This document shows positions 1 to 9,057 of a DNA stretch of 64,000 bases, piece after piece. The position numbers were made by a program, and so were the translations under genes. The notes beneath the pieces are model-generated. The model saw only the letters and a list, made by a program, of their open reading frames with translations, searched no databases and was not told where the DNA came from. The first letter of the stretch is position 1. Every line of letters starts with the position of its first letter. Source of the stretch: Phycisphaeraceae bacterium (GTDB lineage Bacteria; Planctomycetota; Phycisphaerae; Phycisphaerales; SM1A02); contig JAHBWY010000010.1 in assembly GCA_019636735.1 (NCBI GenBank), positions 1 to 64,000 of the forward strand, given 5' to 3'.

Positions 1-17
1 GGGGGCGTGAGAACAGG

Positions 18-55
18 CCGGAGGTCGCCCGCCGAGCGGCCTCCGGGTCCCGGAG
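18..55 (-). terminator. Weak terminator-like hairpin downstream of trpD
   Basis: On the minus strand, about 75 bases past the trpD stop, two overlapping inverted repeats occur: a 7-bp stem pairing 18-24 with 40-46, and an alternative stem pairing 41-47 with 49-55. There is no clear U-tract after either, so a Rho-independent terminator is only possible. The rest of 1-129 shows no gene I can support. Confidence 0.25.
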
Positions 56-129
56 GGTTGAGCGATTCGGCGGAAACTACTCACTTGAGATCTAGATACA
101 CCATTACTCCGTCCCATCGGCCCTCTTGT

Positions 130-1254
130 TCAGGTGTCACGAAGGTCGATCAGCCGGCCCCCGGAGCTCTCGGCGAGCGCACCAAGCGTGCGCCACGCAT
201 CCCCGAAGTCGATTGCGCTCGCGGCCGCGGCGATGCCCTCCTCGAGCGCACGCACACGCTCGGCGGCAAGGAGCGCGGCGCCCGCATTCAGGAGCACCAT
301 GCGCCGAGCGTCGCCGCGCTCATCGCCATGCAGGACCGCTTGGAAAAGCGAGGCCGCTTCGCGAAGAGAGCTCGGATTGATCGAACGACTGGAGGTCGAC
401 TTGGAATCGGGCGGAACCACTCGCTGTGGATCAACGCGCCACTCGGAAATCGTGCCCTGCCTGACCTCGACCACGCGGCTGGACGCATGAATGCTCAGTT
501 CATCAAGGCCATCATCGGAGTGGAGGACAAGGGCTCGCCTCGAACCGAGTCGCGCGAGGGCCGCAGCCATCGGGTCGACCAGTGCCGGGTGGTAGACCCC
601 CACCACCTGGCGCTCAGCGCCAGCGGGGTTCACCAGCGGCCCCACAAGATTGAAGATGGTGGGAATGCCCAGCGCCTTGCGGGCGCCAAGCGCATGCCGA
701 GCCGCAGGATGGTGATGCACGGCGAAGGCGAAGCAGATGTTGCAATGCTCGAGTGAGCGAACCTGCGCCTCGCGCCCCGCTTCGACATTCACACCGACTG
801 CCGACAGGACTTCCGCGCTCCCGCGGCCCGTTCGACTTCGATTGCCATGCTTCGCCACGCGGGCGCCAACCGACGCCGCCACAATCGCGGCGGCTGTCGA
901 GACATTGAAGGTCTTGGGTGCGCCGCCAGTTCCCGCGGTGTCAAGGATCTCCTCCGGCGCAATCGCGGTGGGGATGCGATCAACTCGACCTCGCATGACG
1001 CGCACGGCGCCAGCGAGTTCATCGGCAGTGGGAACCCGAGTGGCCAGGAGCGCGAGCAATGCGCCAATCTCCGGTTCGCTGGCGCGTCCATCGGCGATCA
1101 CTTCGAACGCGGCGGCTGCGTCCGACTCCGAGAGCGAACGACCAGCAACAAGTGCCGCCAGTTGCGGCGTGAGCGCACCGGGGTCGGGCTTCGAAGCGCC
1201 CGCAAACTCGGGAGGCCCGGGCAAACCGCTTTGAGCGTTGTGCGGTGCGCTCAC
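130..1254 (-). CDS. trpD: Anthranilate phosphoribosyltransferase TrpD
   Basis: TrpD transfers the phosphoribosyl group of PRPP to anthranilate in tryptophan biosynthesis (cytosolic). The 374-residue protein has the PRPP-site glycine motif DTAGTGG, the KHGNRS motif, and the family hallmark [19 protein letters not shown]. Length fits the family (about 330-350) plus a short N-terminal extension. I start it at GTG 1254 because this GTG overlaps the stop of the upstream TPR gene (GTGA), suggesting translational coupling; the open frame extends further upstream only inside that gene. No other trp genes are nearby, so the pathway is dispersed in this genome. A roughly 10-residue Ser/Thr-rich segment lies in the C-terminal half ([13 protein letters not shown]), probably a surface loop. 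Identification is secure; the start is likely. Confidence 0.93.
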   Translation of the reverse strand: MSAPHNAQSGLPGPPEFAGASKPDPGALTPQLAALVAGRSLSESDAAAAFEVIADGRASEPEIGALLALLATRVPTADELAGAVRVMRGRVDRIPTAIAPEEILDTAGTGGAPKTFNVSTAAAIVAASVGARVAKHGNRSRTGRGSAEVLSAVGVNVEAGREAQVRSLEHCNICFAFAVHHHPAARHALGARKALGIPTIFNLVGPLVNPAGAERQVVGVYHPALVDPMAAALARLGSRRALVLHSDDGLDELSIHASSRVVEVRQGTISEWRVDPQRVVPPDSKSTSSRSINPSSLREAASLFQAVLHGDERGDARRMVLLNAGAALLAAERVRALEEGIAAAASAIDFGDAWRTLGALAESSGGRLIDLRDT

Positions 1255-3281
1255 AGGCCGTAGCTGGTGACCAGCCGGACCACCTTCGGCTGGTCGGGAT
1301 TGAGTTGAAGGCTTCGCCGGAAGTAGCTCGAGGCCTCGGCGGCGGCGGCTCGATCCTGTCGGCCGGAGAGGAGCCAACGGTTGATCGCGTTCACCGCCAG
1401 ACCGTTGATGCTCACCCAGTTGGATGGGTCAATCTCCGTCGACTTGCGATAGAAGCTCGAACTCTTCTCAAAGTCGCCGAGCTTGAAGTGGGCCCACCCG
1501 AGACGCTCGAAGTTGTCGCTCGATGGATCGAGGCGCACCAGGGCGTCGGCGGTGTTGGCCGCCTCCTGATAGCGCTGCGCCGAGGCATACGCATTCAGCA
1601 GATTGCGCAGGATCTGCGGGGTCGGCTCGATGAGTTCGAGCGCCTTCTCGTACTGCGTGATCGCGTCGTTCATGCGATCGAGGCGCTCATACGCCACGCC
1701 GAGATTGACGCGCGCCGGGCCGCTGCGAGGATCGAGCCGGACCGCGCGCTCCGCGAAGGGAATTGCTCCGGGAGCATTGTCGAGCTGGAGATACGCAAGC
1801 GCCATCGCCATGTTGGTGACGGCAGAGTCCTGATCGATCACCAGAGCCTTGTGATAGGCGTTGATCGCATCGAGCAGCTTGTTCTGCCGGTGCAGCGAGC
1901 GGCCGAGGCCGAGTTGAGCGTCAAAGTTGTCGGGAGAAACCGCCAGAGCCTGACGGAAGGCACGCTCGGCAGCCGCAGGATCTCCCTGCGCGAGGAGTGT
2001 CTCGCCGATTCCGATGTATCCCGCGGGCAGATTGGGGTTGTCGCGGAGGATCTCTTCGAAGATGCGGATTGCTTCGCGATAGTCGCCCGCGCGGCGCGAC
2101 TCGGTGGCGCGATTGATCTTCTCCTCGAGGGGCGAGAGCTGGGGCGCTTCTCCGGGCTCGCCGGGCGCAGATGATGGCGCTGCTGATGGAGCGGGTGCGG
2201 GCGGCGGCGTCGGCTCGCGCGCGGGCTGCGGTTCCGGCTCAGGTGCTGGCGCGGGGGCAGGGGCTGGCGCTGGTGTTGGCGCTGGCTCGGGAGCTGTCGC
2301 AGGTTCCGGTCCTGGCTCTGGCGTCGGCTCGCGCGCGGGCTGTGGTTGCGGCTCAGGTGCTGGCGCGGGTTCGGGCGCGGGCGCTGGTGCAGGTTCTGGT
2401 TCCGGCGCTGGAGCCGGTTCGGGCATCGGTGTTGGCGCGGGTTCCGGTTCTGGCTCTGGCGTCGGCTCGCGCGCGGGTTGTGGTTCCGGCTCCGGTGCTG
2501 GCGCGGGTTCAGGGGCCGGCGCGGGTGTTGGTGCTGGTTCGGGCACCGGTGTTGGCGAAGGGGCAGGCTCTGGCGCGGGTGATGGAGCAGGTTCCGGTGC
2601 TGGCTCCGGCGCAGGCTCGCGCGGGGGCTGCGGTTGCGGCTCTGGTGCTGGCGCCGGTTCGGGAGCCGGCGCTGGTGCTGGCGCGGGCGCTGGTGCTGGC
2701 GCCGGTGCCGGTTGCGGTTCAGGTACCCCTGCGGGTGTCGGAGCTGGCGTCGGCGCAGCAGTCGCCGCTGGTTCGGGAGTTGGCGCCAGTGTCCGCGTTG
2801 GCGTAAGTGACGGCGCGGGCGTCACCGTCGGCGTGGTGCGCGGCGCAATCTCTCGCGCGGGCTGGGGGTCAGGCTGCGGCTCCGGCGTCGGGCCGAGCGC
2901 AATCTGGCGCTGCCACTCCGGCGGAGGAGTCAGTTCCGCGCGAGGCCCAGGTCGAACGCCTTCGCTCGACGCAAACGCGCGCGGGCCTTCGACTGTGGGC
3001 TGTTGACGATCAGTGGGTGAAGTCGATGGGTCCGATGCCGAGGCTGTTGAGGCGGCCGGGGAGGCGCTCTGCGGCCGCCCGTCGACCATCGCGCCCCGAT
3101 CGGTCGAGTCGCTTCGGGGCCACGCCCACTCCTCGACGGGAATGTCGGTGCGATGGGCGGTGCCCGAGTCCTGACTCCAGTTGCCGCAACCGGCGATGAG
3201 CGCGCCCGCCGCAAGCCACGGGGTGACCCAATAGACGCGACGCCATCTCAGACCTTGTGTTCGTGATGTCGCGGCGTTCAC
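1251..3281 (-). CDS. TPR-repeat lipoprotein with long Pro/Ala/Glu-rich linker
   Basis: The first 32 residues have an Arg-rich n-region, a hydrophobic stretch and a lipobox ending LIAGC, so the product should be an exported lipoprotein. Residues about 110-375 are a low-complexity PAPEPAP-type linker that could span part of the periplasm, as in TonB-like proteins. Residues about 385-650 contain consecutive tetratricopeptide repeats (for example [50 protein letters not shown]), typically a protein-interaction scaffold. The start is GTG 3281, 9 bases after the nfo stop, with no strong Shine-Dalgarno sequence; its stop overlaps the trpD start. The partner is unknown; an assembly or secretion scaffold is only a guess. 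Lipoprotein plus TPR architecture is directly visible. Confidence 0.85.
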   Translation of the reverse strand: MNAATSRTQGLRWRRVYWVTPWLAAGALIAGCGNWSQDSGTAHRTDIPVEEWAWPRSDSTDRGAMVDGRPQSASPAASTASASDPSTSPTDRQQPTVEGPRAFASSEGVRPGPRAELTPPPEWQRQIALGPTPEPQPDPQPAREIAPRTTPTVTPAPSLTPTRTLAPTPEPAATAAPTPAPTPAGVPEPQPAPAPAPAPAPAPAPAPEPAPAPEPQPQPPREPAPEPAPEPAPSPAPEPAPSPTPVPEPAPTPAPAPEPAPAPEPEPQPAREPTPEPEPEPAPTPMPEPAPAPEPEPAPAPAPEPAPAPEPQPQPAREPTPEPGPEPATAPEPAPTPAPAPAPAPAPEPEPQPAREPTPPPAPAPSAAPSSAPGEPGEAPQLSPLEEKINRATESRRAGDYREAIRIFEEILRDNPNLPAGYIGIGETLLAQGDPAAAERAFRQALAVSPDNFDAQLGLGRSLHRQNKLLDAINAYHKALVIDQDSAVTNMAMALAYLQLDNAPGAIPFAERAVRLDPRSGPARVNLGVAYERLDRMNDAITQYEKALELIEPTPQILRNLLNAYASAQRYQEAANTADALVRLDPSSDNFERLGWAHFKLGDFEKSSSFYRKSTEIDPSNWVSINGLAVNAINRWLLSGRQDRAAAAEASSYFRRSLQLNPDQPKVVRLVTSYGL
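2170..2910 (-). repeat. Imperfect minisatellite encoding Pro-rich linker
   Basis: This 0.74-kb segment is built of imperfect repeats. A conserved core encoding [11 protein letters not shown] recurs near 2210, 2330, 2465, 2610 and more weakly near 2850, separated by short Pro-Ala/Pro-Glu codon runs. The opposite strand reads as a Gly-Ala/Gly-Ser ORF purely because of the repeat; I do not call that ORF. Such repeats expand and contract easily, so linker length may vary between strains. Confidence 0.8.
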
Positions 3282-3290
3282 GAAGTCAGT

Positions 3291-4364
3291 CTAGCGACGC
3301 GACCCTGCGCCGGTTCGGGTCGATCGCGGCTTCTTCGCACCTGCCGCGATTGGACGGCCGCGTCTCGTGGTGGCTGAAGGCGCCAGCGCACGAAGCCGAC
3401 GGACATTCTCAACATCCCAAGGGCGCTCCTTGAAGGAGCCTTCCTTCGGGGTTTCGAGAATGCCAGGGCAGTCGGCGAAGGCGCTGGTCGCCAGGAGCGC
3501 TCGAAAGCACGCCTTGCCGCAGACGCCGTCACCGATGTGTTCATGACGATCGAGTCGCGATCCACACGCGCCCTTTGAGTCGTTCAGATGGAAGACGAGG
3601 CGATCGCGCGGAGCTTCGCGCGAACCCTTCGCCACCCGCGTGCGAGTTCTGGTTCCCGCGACGGGCGCCGTGCCCAGGTCGAGGTTCAGGACTTCCCCAA
3701 GCAACTGAACGGTCTCGGCCGCGCCAGCATCGGTGTGCATGTCGTATCCGGCGGCGGTGGCATGACAGGTGTCGAAGCAGAAGCCCACGCGCTCCGGAGT
3801 CTTCATTATCTCCCGGATCATGGCGAGGTGCCGCAGGTCATAGCCGAGCGTGCTGCCGGCGCCCGCCGTGTTCTCAAGACAGGTCAGGACCTTGAACCCC
3901 GCGGTGGATGCGTGCAGCTCGTCAAGAGATCGAGCCAGCCGCTCGAGGCCCTCGCGCTCCTCTGGTGAACAAGGCTCGTCGCGCTTCGGTGGCGCGACGC
4001 GCGGCGCGGGAGTCCCGAGGTGCGCCCCCGGGTGCATGACGCACCGTCGAATCGCAAGGGCTTCGCAGCGCTCGAGCTCCGCGCGCTGAAGGGCGAGCGA
4101 ACGAGCTCGCGCGCCTGCATCAGGTGATGCAAGATTCACCAGGTAGCTGTTGTGACTCACGACGCGGATGTCATCGGGATCCCCCCAGCCCGCTTCGCGC
4201 AATGCGTCGAACCACTCCGCAATCTGCGCTTCTGACGGTGGCTTGGGTGCCCACTGCCGCTGATTGGCGGTGAAGACTTGCACACTTTCGAGCCCAAGCT
4301 CGACGGCCTCGCGCACGGCGTTCGCCACGCCGCCAGCCACGCTCAAGTGCGAGCCGAATCTCAC
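3291..4364 (-). CDS. nfo: Deoxyribonuclease IV (endonuclease IV, AP endonuclease)
   Basis: This enzyme cuts the backbone 5' of abasic sites in base-excision repair. The 357-residue protein begins MRFGSHLSVAGG and carries family zinc-site motifs: SHNSYLVNLASP, CVMHPGAHLG, CLENTAGAGSTLG, GFCFDTCHATAAGYD, FHLNDSKG, DRHEHIGDG and a late ILETPKEG. It is longer than the usual 280-300 residues because of an insertion of about 20 residues just before FHLNDSKG (TAPVAGTRTRTRVAKGSR region) and a basic C-terminal tail of about 30 residues rich in Arg/Lys. Its ATG overlaps the stop of the upstream oxidoreductase (ATGA), implying coupling. Family assignment is secure; the insertion and tail are unusual but leave the metal ligands intact. 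Confidence 0.95.
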   Translation of the reverse strand: MRFGSHLSVAGGVANAVREAVELGLESVQVFTANQRQWAPKPPSEAQIAEWFDALREAGWGDPDDIRVVSHNSYLVNLASPDAGARARSLALQRAELERCEALAIRRCVMHPGAHLGTPAPRVAPPKRDEPCSPEEREGLERLARSLDELHASTAGFKVLTCLENTAGAGSTLGYDLRHLAMIREIMKTPERVGFCFDTCHATAAGYDMHTDAGAAETVQLLGEVLNLDLGTAPVAGTRTRTRVAKGSREAPRDRLVFHLNDSKGACGSRLDRHEHIGDGVCGKACFRALLATSAFADCPGILETPKEGSFKERPWDVENVRRLRALAPSATTRRGRPIAAGAKKPRSTRTGAGSRR

Positions 4365-5404
4365 GGAGTGCTCCCGAGTTCCACCATCTTGGCGCCCATC
4401 TGCTTGGCGGCGGCCACGATCCGCTCGGCCGTGCGCACAGCGGCGAAGCCATCTTCGGCGTCGACGAAGGGTCGTCGCCCCTCACGAATGGCGGCGACGA
4501 ACTCCTCGAACTGGAGACGCAGCGGTTCACCGGCCCCCACTTCGAGCGGCTCCACGGCCACCAGCTCCAAGTAGTTGACGCTGGAGAGATCCGCGCCGCC
4601 GCGAAGCTGTTCGCGCACCTCGGCGATCTTTGCGGAGTTCGCGGTCTTCCGAATGAGCGTCCCCTTCTTCTCCGCGAAGTCGGCGGAGAGATAGGCGTCC
4701 TCGCTGATGATCCGAATTCGGCGCTCGGTCTTGAGCGCCAGCCGACTGGCCGTCACATTGGCGACGCATCGGCGACCTGCTTCATCGGGCGGGAAGACGA
4801 GCCGGGCGTTGCAGACATCCTCGGCATCACCAAGCACGCTCACCGCGCTCGCGTGCACCTCCTCGGGCTCGCGGCCAAGGAGCATCAGAAGGACATCGAT
4901 GTCGTGAATCATCATGTCGAGCACCACACCGACATCGACACTGCGGAAGGTCATGGGGCTGATTCGATCGACTTCGACGAAGCGCGGTGCGTGGGTCATG
5001 ACCTTGCGAATGGCGACCATGACCGGGTCGTAGCGCACGACATGACCCACCTGGAGCACCACGCCCGCCTTGGCGGCGGCATCAGCAATGGCACGGGCCT
5101 CCTTGACGCTCGGGGCCAGGGGCTTCTCGATGAGGCAGTGCACCTTTGCGGCGAGCAGTGCTTCCGCCGCCGCTCGGTGGTGCACCGTCGGCGTGGCGAT
5201 GATGGCGCAGTCGATCCCGAGGGCGATGAGCGCCTCAACCGAATCGACTCCGGCGCCCCCATACTGCTCGGTCACCGCGGCGCGCCGCTCGGGGTCTCGA
5301 TCGACGACTCCGACGAGCTCGCAGCCTTCTGTGAGCGAACAGATCCGCGCATGATGACGGCCCATTCGGCCGACGCCGACAACACCGCAACGAAGTGTCT
5401 TCAT
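4361..5404 (-). CDS. Gfo/Idh/MocA family NAD(P)-dependent oxidoreductase
   Basis: The 347-residue protein opens with a Rossmann motif (GVVGVGRMGRHHARI) and has the family EKP motif (CLIEKPLAPS) with the substrate-domain histidine region IHDIDVLLMLLG. These enzymes oxidise or epimerise sugars, inositols or sugar nucleotides; the substrate cannot be read from sequence. A UDP-sugar role in envelope biosynthesis is plausible but there are no diagnostic neighbours. It starts 12 bases after the collagen-like gene stop and its own stop overlaps the nfo start, so it sits inside a minus-strand transcription unit running from about 7.1 kb to 0.13 kb. Confidence 0.88.
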   Translation of the reverse strand: MKTLRCGVVGVGRMGRHHARICSLTEGCELVGVVDRDPERRAAVTEQYGGAGVDSVEALIALGIDCAIIATPTVHHRAAAEALLAAKVHCLIEKPLAPSVKEARAIADAAAKAGVVLQVGHVVRYDPVMVAIRKVMTHAPRFVEVDRISPMTFRSVDVGVVLDMMIHDIDVLLMLLGREPEEVHASAVSVLGDAEDVCNARLVFPPDEAGRRCVANVTASRLALKTERRIRIISEDAYLSADFAEKKGTLIRKTANSAKIAEVREQLRGGADLSSVNYLELVAVEPLEVGAGEPLRLQFEEFVAAIREGRRPFVDAEDGFAAVRTAERIVAAAKQMGAKMVELGSTP

Positions 5405-5416
5405 CGTGGGTGAAGC

Positions 5417-7123
5417 CTACCGCACCGGAGCGAACCGACCCTCTTCGGATCGGCGCAGCAGTTCTTCGACGGCCCTCTCCAGTTGCGCCACGCGGCCTCG
5501 CAGCTCCTCATTCTCATTGGAGAGACGGGTGTTGCTCTGCTCCAGCTCGCGCAGTGCCTCGACCACAAGACCCTCGAAGCCGATGACCGTGAGCGTCTTG
5601 AAGCCGCGCGAATCCTCGCCGATCCACTCGGGAAAGATCGCCTCGACCTCCTGCGCGATCAGACCTGTGTAGACACCATCCATCCCGCCCTGCGCGAGGG
5701 GGTCGTTCCAGCGGTAGGTCACGCCGCGCAGCGCGAGCAGTCGATCGAGCGCACCCTCGATGGTGTGAATGTCGTGTTTGAGACGGGCATCAGAGGAGAT
5801 CGTCCAGGTGTTGCTTGTGGGCTTCGCCGCAGAGTTGTTCGAGAGCTGAAGCTGGAAGGTCGGCTCGATGCCGATGCCCACATTGCCTGAGACGCGCATG
5901 CCACTCTCAGGAACGGCGCCCGCGAAGTTGCCGCCCACGGACACACCACCATTGGCATGCACCCGGAACCTGGTGACCCCGCCGACCTGCACGCGCAAGC
6001 CGTCCTCGCCGGAGTCGGCATTGATCTGGAGTCGATCGGTGGGATTGGTCACGCCGACCCCGAGGCGACCTCCTGCGGTCAGACGCATGCGCTCGGCAAG
6101 TCCCGAGTCGGAGCGCGTGGCGAAGGTCATCACTGAGTCGAAGGCGGCTGCGGACTGCCACCCGACTCCGATCTCACCGCTAAGCGCCATGCCCCCGTTC
6201 GTGGCCTTGAGATGGAACCCGATCGTGCCTGCCATTCCCGTCGCGGGTGTGAACGGCGTCCACCGCACCAGGTCGAGCATTCGCGCCGCGGTGTTTGGAG
6301 CATCGACAACGGCGGAGACCGCCACCGGAGTGTCATTGGTTCCACCCAGCCGTGTGATTGCCGGAGGCCAGACTCCCGTTCCCACTTCGAGGGCCTCGGT
6401 CCAAGTGAGACCGTGAACCGTGAAGAGACCGTTGGTGCTTTGCGATCCAACCGCGACCGGGCCCTGCGTGTAGTACGCCGTCGTGCCGGAGAGGAGCCAT
6501 GGCGATGCGCCGATGGGACCTTGCGGACCCTGTGGCCCGGTCGGACCGACAGGGCCCTGCGGACCGGTTGCGCCGACGGGGCCCTGTGGGCCCGTGGGAC
6601 CAATCGGCCCCTGCGGTCCGGTCGCCCCTGCGGGGCCCTGTGCACCTTGTGGTCCATCGGGACCCTGGGGCCCGATCGGCCCCTGCGGTCCCTGGTTGCC
6701 ATTGAGCGCGAAGAGCGCGTAGGGCGCTGGCAGGAGCGGCGTGCGCGGCTGAAGAAGCTGGCCATTCACCGTGATCTCGAGCCATCGCGGTGAACCGTTG
6801 AACGCCCCGGGCCCGAAGTCGAGGTCAATCGTGAGCAGGCCGTTGGTGATGAGCGCACCGTTGATGATCAAGTGTGGCGCGACTTCGTTCCCCCCCGGTC
6901 CAGGGGCATCGAAGAGTCCGAACTTGAGGTTGGCGACTCCGTTGAATGGAGTACCGTTCAAGTCGATCCGCCCTTGGTAGGTGAAAGCCGTGCCAGCAGA
7001 CGGCGCGCCAAGGGCGCTCCGCTCCAGCGTCAGCATTGGGGTGAACGCGACCAGGGCGGCCGCCACAGCGACCACACCGCCCAGCACTCCGGCGCATCGG
7101 CTCATGTCCGTTGCTCGACGCAT
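5417..7123 (-). CDS. Secreted collagen-like protein with C-terminal S74-type intramolecular chaperone domain
   Basis: I place the start at ATG 7123 because AGGAG lies 6 bases upstream and the protein then begins with a signal-peptide-like segment ([17 protein letters not shown]). After a beta-rich N-terminal domain (about residues 35-145, [18 protein letters not shown]) comes a Gly-Pro-Gln triplet run (about residues 145-205), then a long beta-rich stalk, and near the C-terminus the phage-tailspike-like self-chaperone domain ([55 protein letters not shown]). In phage fibres that domain drives trimerisation and may be autocleaved. The protein probably forms a trimeric surface fibre. The final residues form a coiled coil. 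The domain order is visible; adhesion or surface function is inference. Confidence 0.85.
   Translation of the reverse strand: MRRATDMSRCAGVLGGVVAVAAALVAFTPMLTLERSALGAPSAGTAFTYQGRIDLNGTPFNGVANLKFGLFDAPGPGGNEVAPHLIINGALITNGLLTIDLDFGPGAFNGSPRWLEITVNGQLLQPRTPLLPAPYALFALNGNQGPQGPIGPQGPDGPQGAQGPAGATGPQGPIGPTGPQGPVGATGPQGPVGPTGPQGPQGPIGASPWLLSGTTAYYTQGPVAVGSQSTNGLFTVHGLTWTEALEVGTGVWPPAITRLGGTNDTPVAVSAVVDAPNTAARMLDLVRWTPFTPATGMAGTIGFHLKATNGGMALSGEIGVGWQSAAAFDSVMTFATRSDSGLAERMRLTAGGRLGVGVTNPTDRLQINADSGEDGLRVQVGGVTRFRVHANGGVSVGGNFAGAVPESGMRVSGNVGIGIEPTFQLQLSNNSAAKPTSNTWTISSDARLKHDIHTIEGALDRLLALRGVTYRWNDPLAQGGMDGVYTGLIAQEVEAIFPEWIGEDSRGFKTLTVIGFEGLVVEALRELEQSNTRLSNENEELRGRVAQLERAVEELLRRSEEGRFAPVR
6505..6700 (-). 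repeat. Collagen-like Gly-X-Y triplet repeat region
   Basis: About 20 consecutive Gly-X-Y triplets, mostly [12 protein letters not shown] and GAT, occur here inside the fibre gene. Such arrays fold into a triple helix when flanked by trimerising domains; the S74-type domain downstream could serve as the trimeriser. The repetitive codons make this an indel-prone segment. Confidence 0.88.
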
Positions 7124-7351
7124 TCTCGTCTCCTTGGCGCATTCGCGCTCGATGGTGTCAACCTGCGGCGAAGCCGAGTCACCCGCGCCGCGATCGGCGA
7201 GCCCAGGGTCGCGACCTACTCCGTCGCGCTCCGAGGCAGTCGCGAAGGAGGCTACGAGATCACCCTCGCGCAGGGAAGCGCGGCGCGGCGCTTTCGCGCC
7301 GTGCGAATCCGATGCCAATACACGCTTCCGCCGGGCCTTGACCGCGCGGAG

Positions 7352-8227
7352 TCACGGTAAGCGTGACCGCTCTTCCCGGGCGCGCTCGGCCCTTCGCTGG
7401 GCGCGAGCAACCTCTTCGTACGCGCCAACGAGGGCTGCCATCATGTCGCGGGAGAGCTGGATGGCGACCACGATCTCACCGAGGATGACCGCGAGAACAA
7501 TGACCGCGATCGCAAGGAAGAACGGGGCAAGTGATGCCACGAAGAAGGCGACCAGAAGCGCGATGATGATCGTCAGCAGCGCTGTGCCGACGCAGATGTT
7601 GAGCACCGTGTGGGGGCCTTCATCGGCGATCGCCAGCCCGAGGTCGGCCATCCAGCAGAGGTGCAGATAGGCACTCGCACCGGCACCGACCAAGGCGAGC
7701 AGCGCGATGATGACAGAGAGCATTCCGCCTGCCCCGTAGGTGATCACTCCAATGAAGATCCACCAGCACAGGGAGAAGGCCAGGGCAAGAAGATGAATGG
7801 GCTGGCCGAGAAGCTTGGCGCGCGTGACCTCGACAGGAGAACTCTCGCCTCCGAGAGCGCCCGGTCCGATCGGCATCGAGAGGAGCACCACCACAGGCAG
7901 AACACCCATCAGGATCTTGATGGCGGCTCCGAAGCTGACGCCAGGTCCGAAATCAAGGGTCCAGTGAAGCAGGAGGCCGACGATCACGATGAGCGGACCC
8001 ATCGCAGCCACGCCGCCCATCAGGGCGAAGCGGATCGCAATGGGCCAGACCACCGACGGCCCGGCCTGCTGAAGCTGCGTGATGGCGTAACGCGCCCGAG
8101 GCGCGGAGGCATCGACGCCACACTCGGGGCAACGCTTCTGACCTGCCAGCAGCGCGTAGCCGCACTTCACGCAGCGACGCGTCTCGGTCTTCGGCGATTG
8201 GCGCCCGGCACCCCCCAGAAAGCTCAC
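7352..8227 (-). CDS. Zinc-ribbon integral membrane protein, unknown function
   Basis: The 291-residue product has an N-terminal zinc ribbon (CVKCGYALLAGQKRCPECG) followed by at least five hydrophobic segments from about residue 55 to 265 and an Arg-rich C-terminus. CxxCGY...CPECG ribbons joined to membrane domains are common and mostly uncharacterised in Planctomycetota. GTG 8227 is chosen as start because it overlaps the purQ stop (GTGA); the longer open frame lies inside purQ. Coupling to purQ suggests co-translation but need not mean a purine role. No function is assigned. Confidence 0.75.
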   Translation of the reverse strand: MSFLGGAGRQSPKTETRRCVKCGYALLAGQKRCPECGVDASAPRARYAITQLQQAGPSVVWPIAIRFALMGGVAAMGPLIVIVGLLLHWTLDFGPGVSFGAAIKILMGVLPVVVLLSMPIGPGALGGESSPVEVTRAKLLGQPIHLLALAFSLCWWIFIGVITYGAGGMLSVIIALLALVGAGASAYLHLCWMADLGLAIADEGPHTVLNICVGTALLTIIIALLVAFFVASLAPFFLAIAVIVLAVILGEIVVAIQLSRDMMAALVGAYEEVARAQRRAERAREERSRLP

Positions 8228-9057
8228 CGGCACGGTGCAAGACCCTTGGTGGAGGAAGTGTGGCTCGGACGGCCGCGCCTCACCCAATCGACGGCGTTGC
8301 GGAAGATGGCAAGACCCGGTGTTTCGTGTTGGCGCACTCCCGGGTCCAGACGCGTCCACCAAGGATGTTGCGTCCAGCGCGTGTAGCGCTCAGGGTGCGG
8401 CATGAGACCGAGGATGAGCCCGGTGGGATCGCAGATGCCGGCGATGCGGCGCTCGGAGCCGTTGAAGTTCTCTCCCTCGGCGTAGCGCATCGCGACCTGC
8501 CCCGCGCATTCCAATGCATCGAGCACGGAAGCTGGCGCGACGAAGCGGCCTTCGCCATGTGCGCTCGGAAGGAGACCTGTCTCCTGATCGAACTGAAGTC
8601 CGCGCGTCCAGAGGCAGATGGTCTCGTCGGGCACTTCGATGCGCGTCCAGCGATCGTGAAAGCGTGCATCGAGGTTCTCCGCGAGGGCGACCACCGGAAG
8701 GGCCGCCGAGCCGCCTTCAAACGAAGGCAGCAGGCCAGCCTGAACCGCGATCTGGAAGCCGTTGCAGGGGCAGATCATGGGGACCCGTCGCTTCACCGCC
8801 TCGTGCAACGCCGGCAGGATCGAGCGCCGGATGAGCTGCGCCATGATGCGGCCTGCGGCAATGTCGTCGCCGTAACTGAAGCCGCCCGGTAGACCGATGA
8901 GGTCGAAGCGGTCGATGATCGACGGCGTGCGCATCAACTCCCGCAGGAGATGAGATTCCGGGTGGGCGCCCGCAGCTTCGAAAGCACGAGCGAGTTCGAG
9001 GTCGCAGTTGATGCCCGGTGCGGTGATGATCAGCGCGCGGGGTCCGGTTTCACTCAT
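8224..9057 (-). CDS. purQ: Phosphoribosylformylglycinamidine synthase glutaminase subunit PurQ
   Basis: PurQ releases ammonia from glutamine for PurL in the fourth step of purine synthesis. The 277-residue protein has GLPGGFSYGDDIAAG, the nucleophile-elbow cysteine (CPCNGFQIAVQAGLLP) and the catalytic His-Glu in LMPHPERYTRW. It is longer than classical small PurQ (about 225) and resembles the glutaminase domain of large PurL. ATG 9057 overlaps the purL stop (ATGA), giving direct translational coupling with its synthase partner. Assignment is secure. Confidence 0.95.
   Translation of the reverse strand: MSETGPRALIITAPGINCDLELARAFEAAGAHPESHLLRELMRTPSIIDRFDLIGLPGGFSYGDDIAAGRIMAQLIRRSILPALHEAVKRRVPMICPCNGFQIAVQAGLLPSFEGGSAALPVVALAENLDARFHDRWTRIEVPDETICLWTRGLQFDQETGLLPSAHGEGRFVAPASVLDALECAGQVAMRYAEGENFNGSERRIAGICDPTGLILGLMPHPERYTRWTQHPWWTRLDPGVRQHETPGLAIFRNAVDWVRRGRPSHTSSTKGLAPCR

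Noticed and set aside
2104..3006. Plus-strand ORF encoding a Gly-Ala/Gly-Ser repeat protein (300 aa)
   Set aside because: It is the mirror image of the Pro-Ala/Pro-Glu repeat in the lipoprotein gene and has no start context; the minus-strand frame with lipobox and TPRs is clearly the real one.
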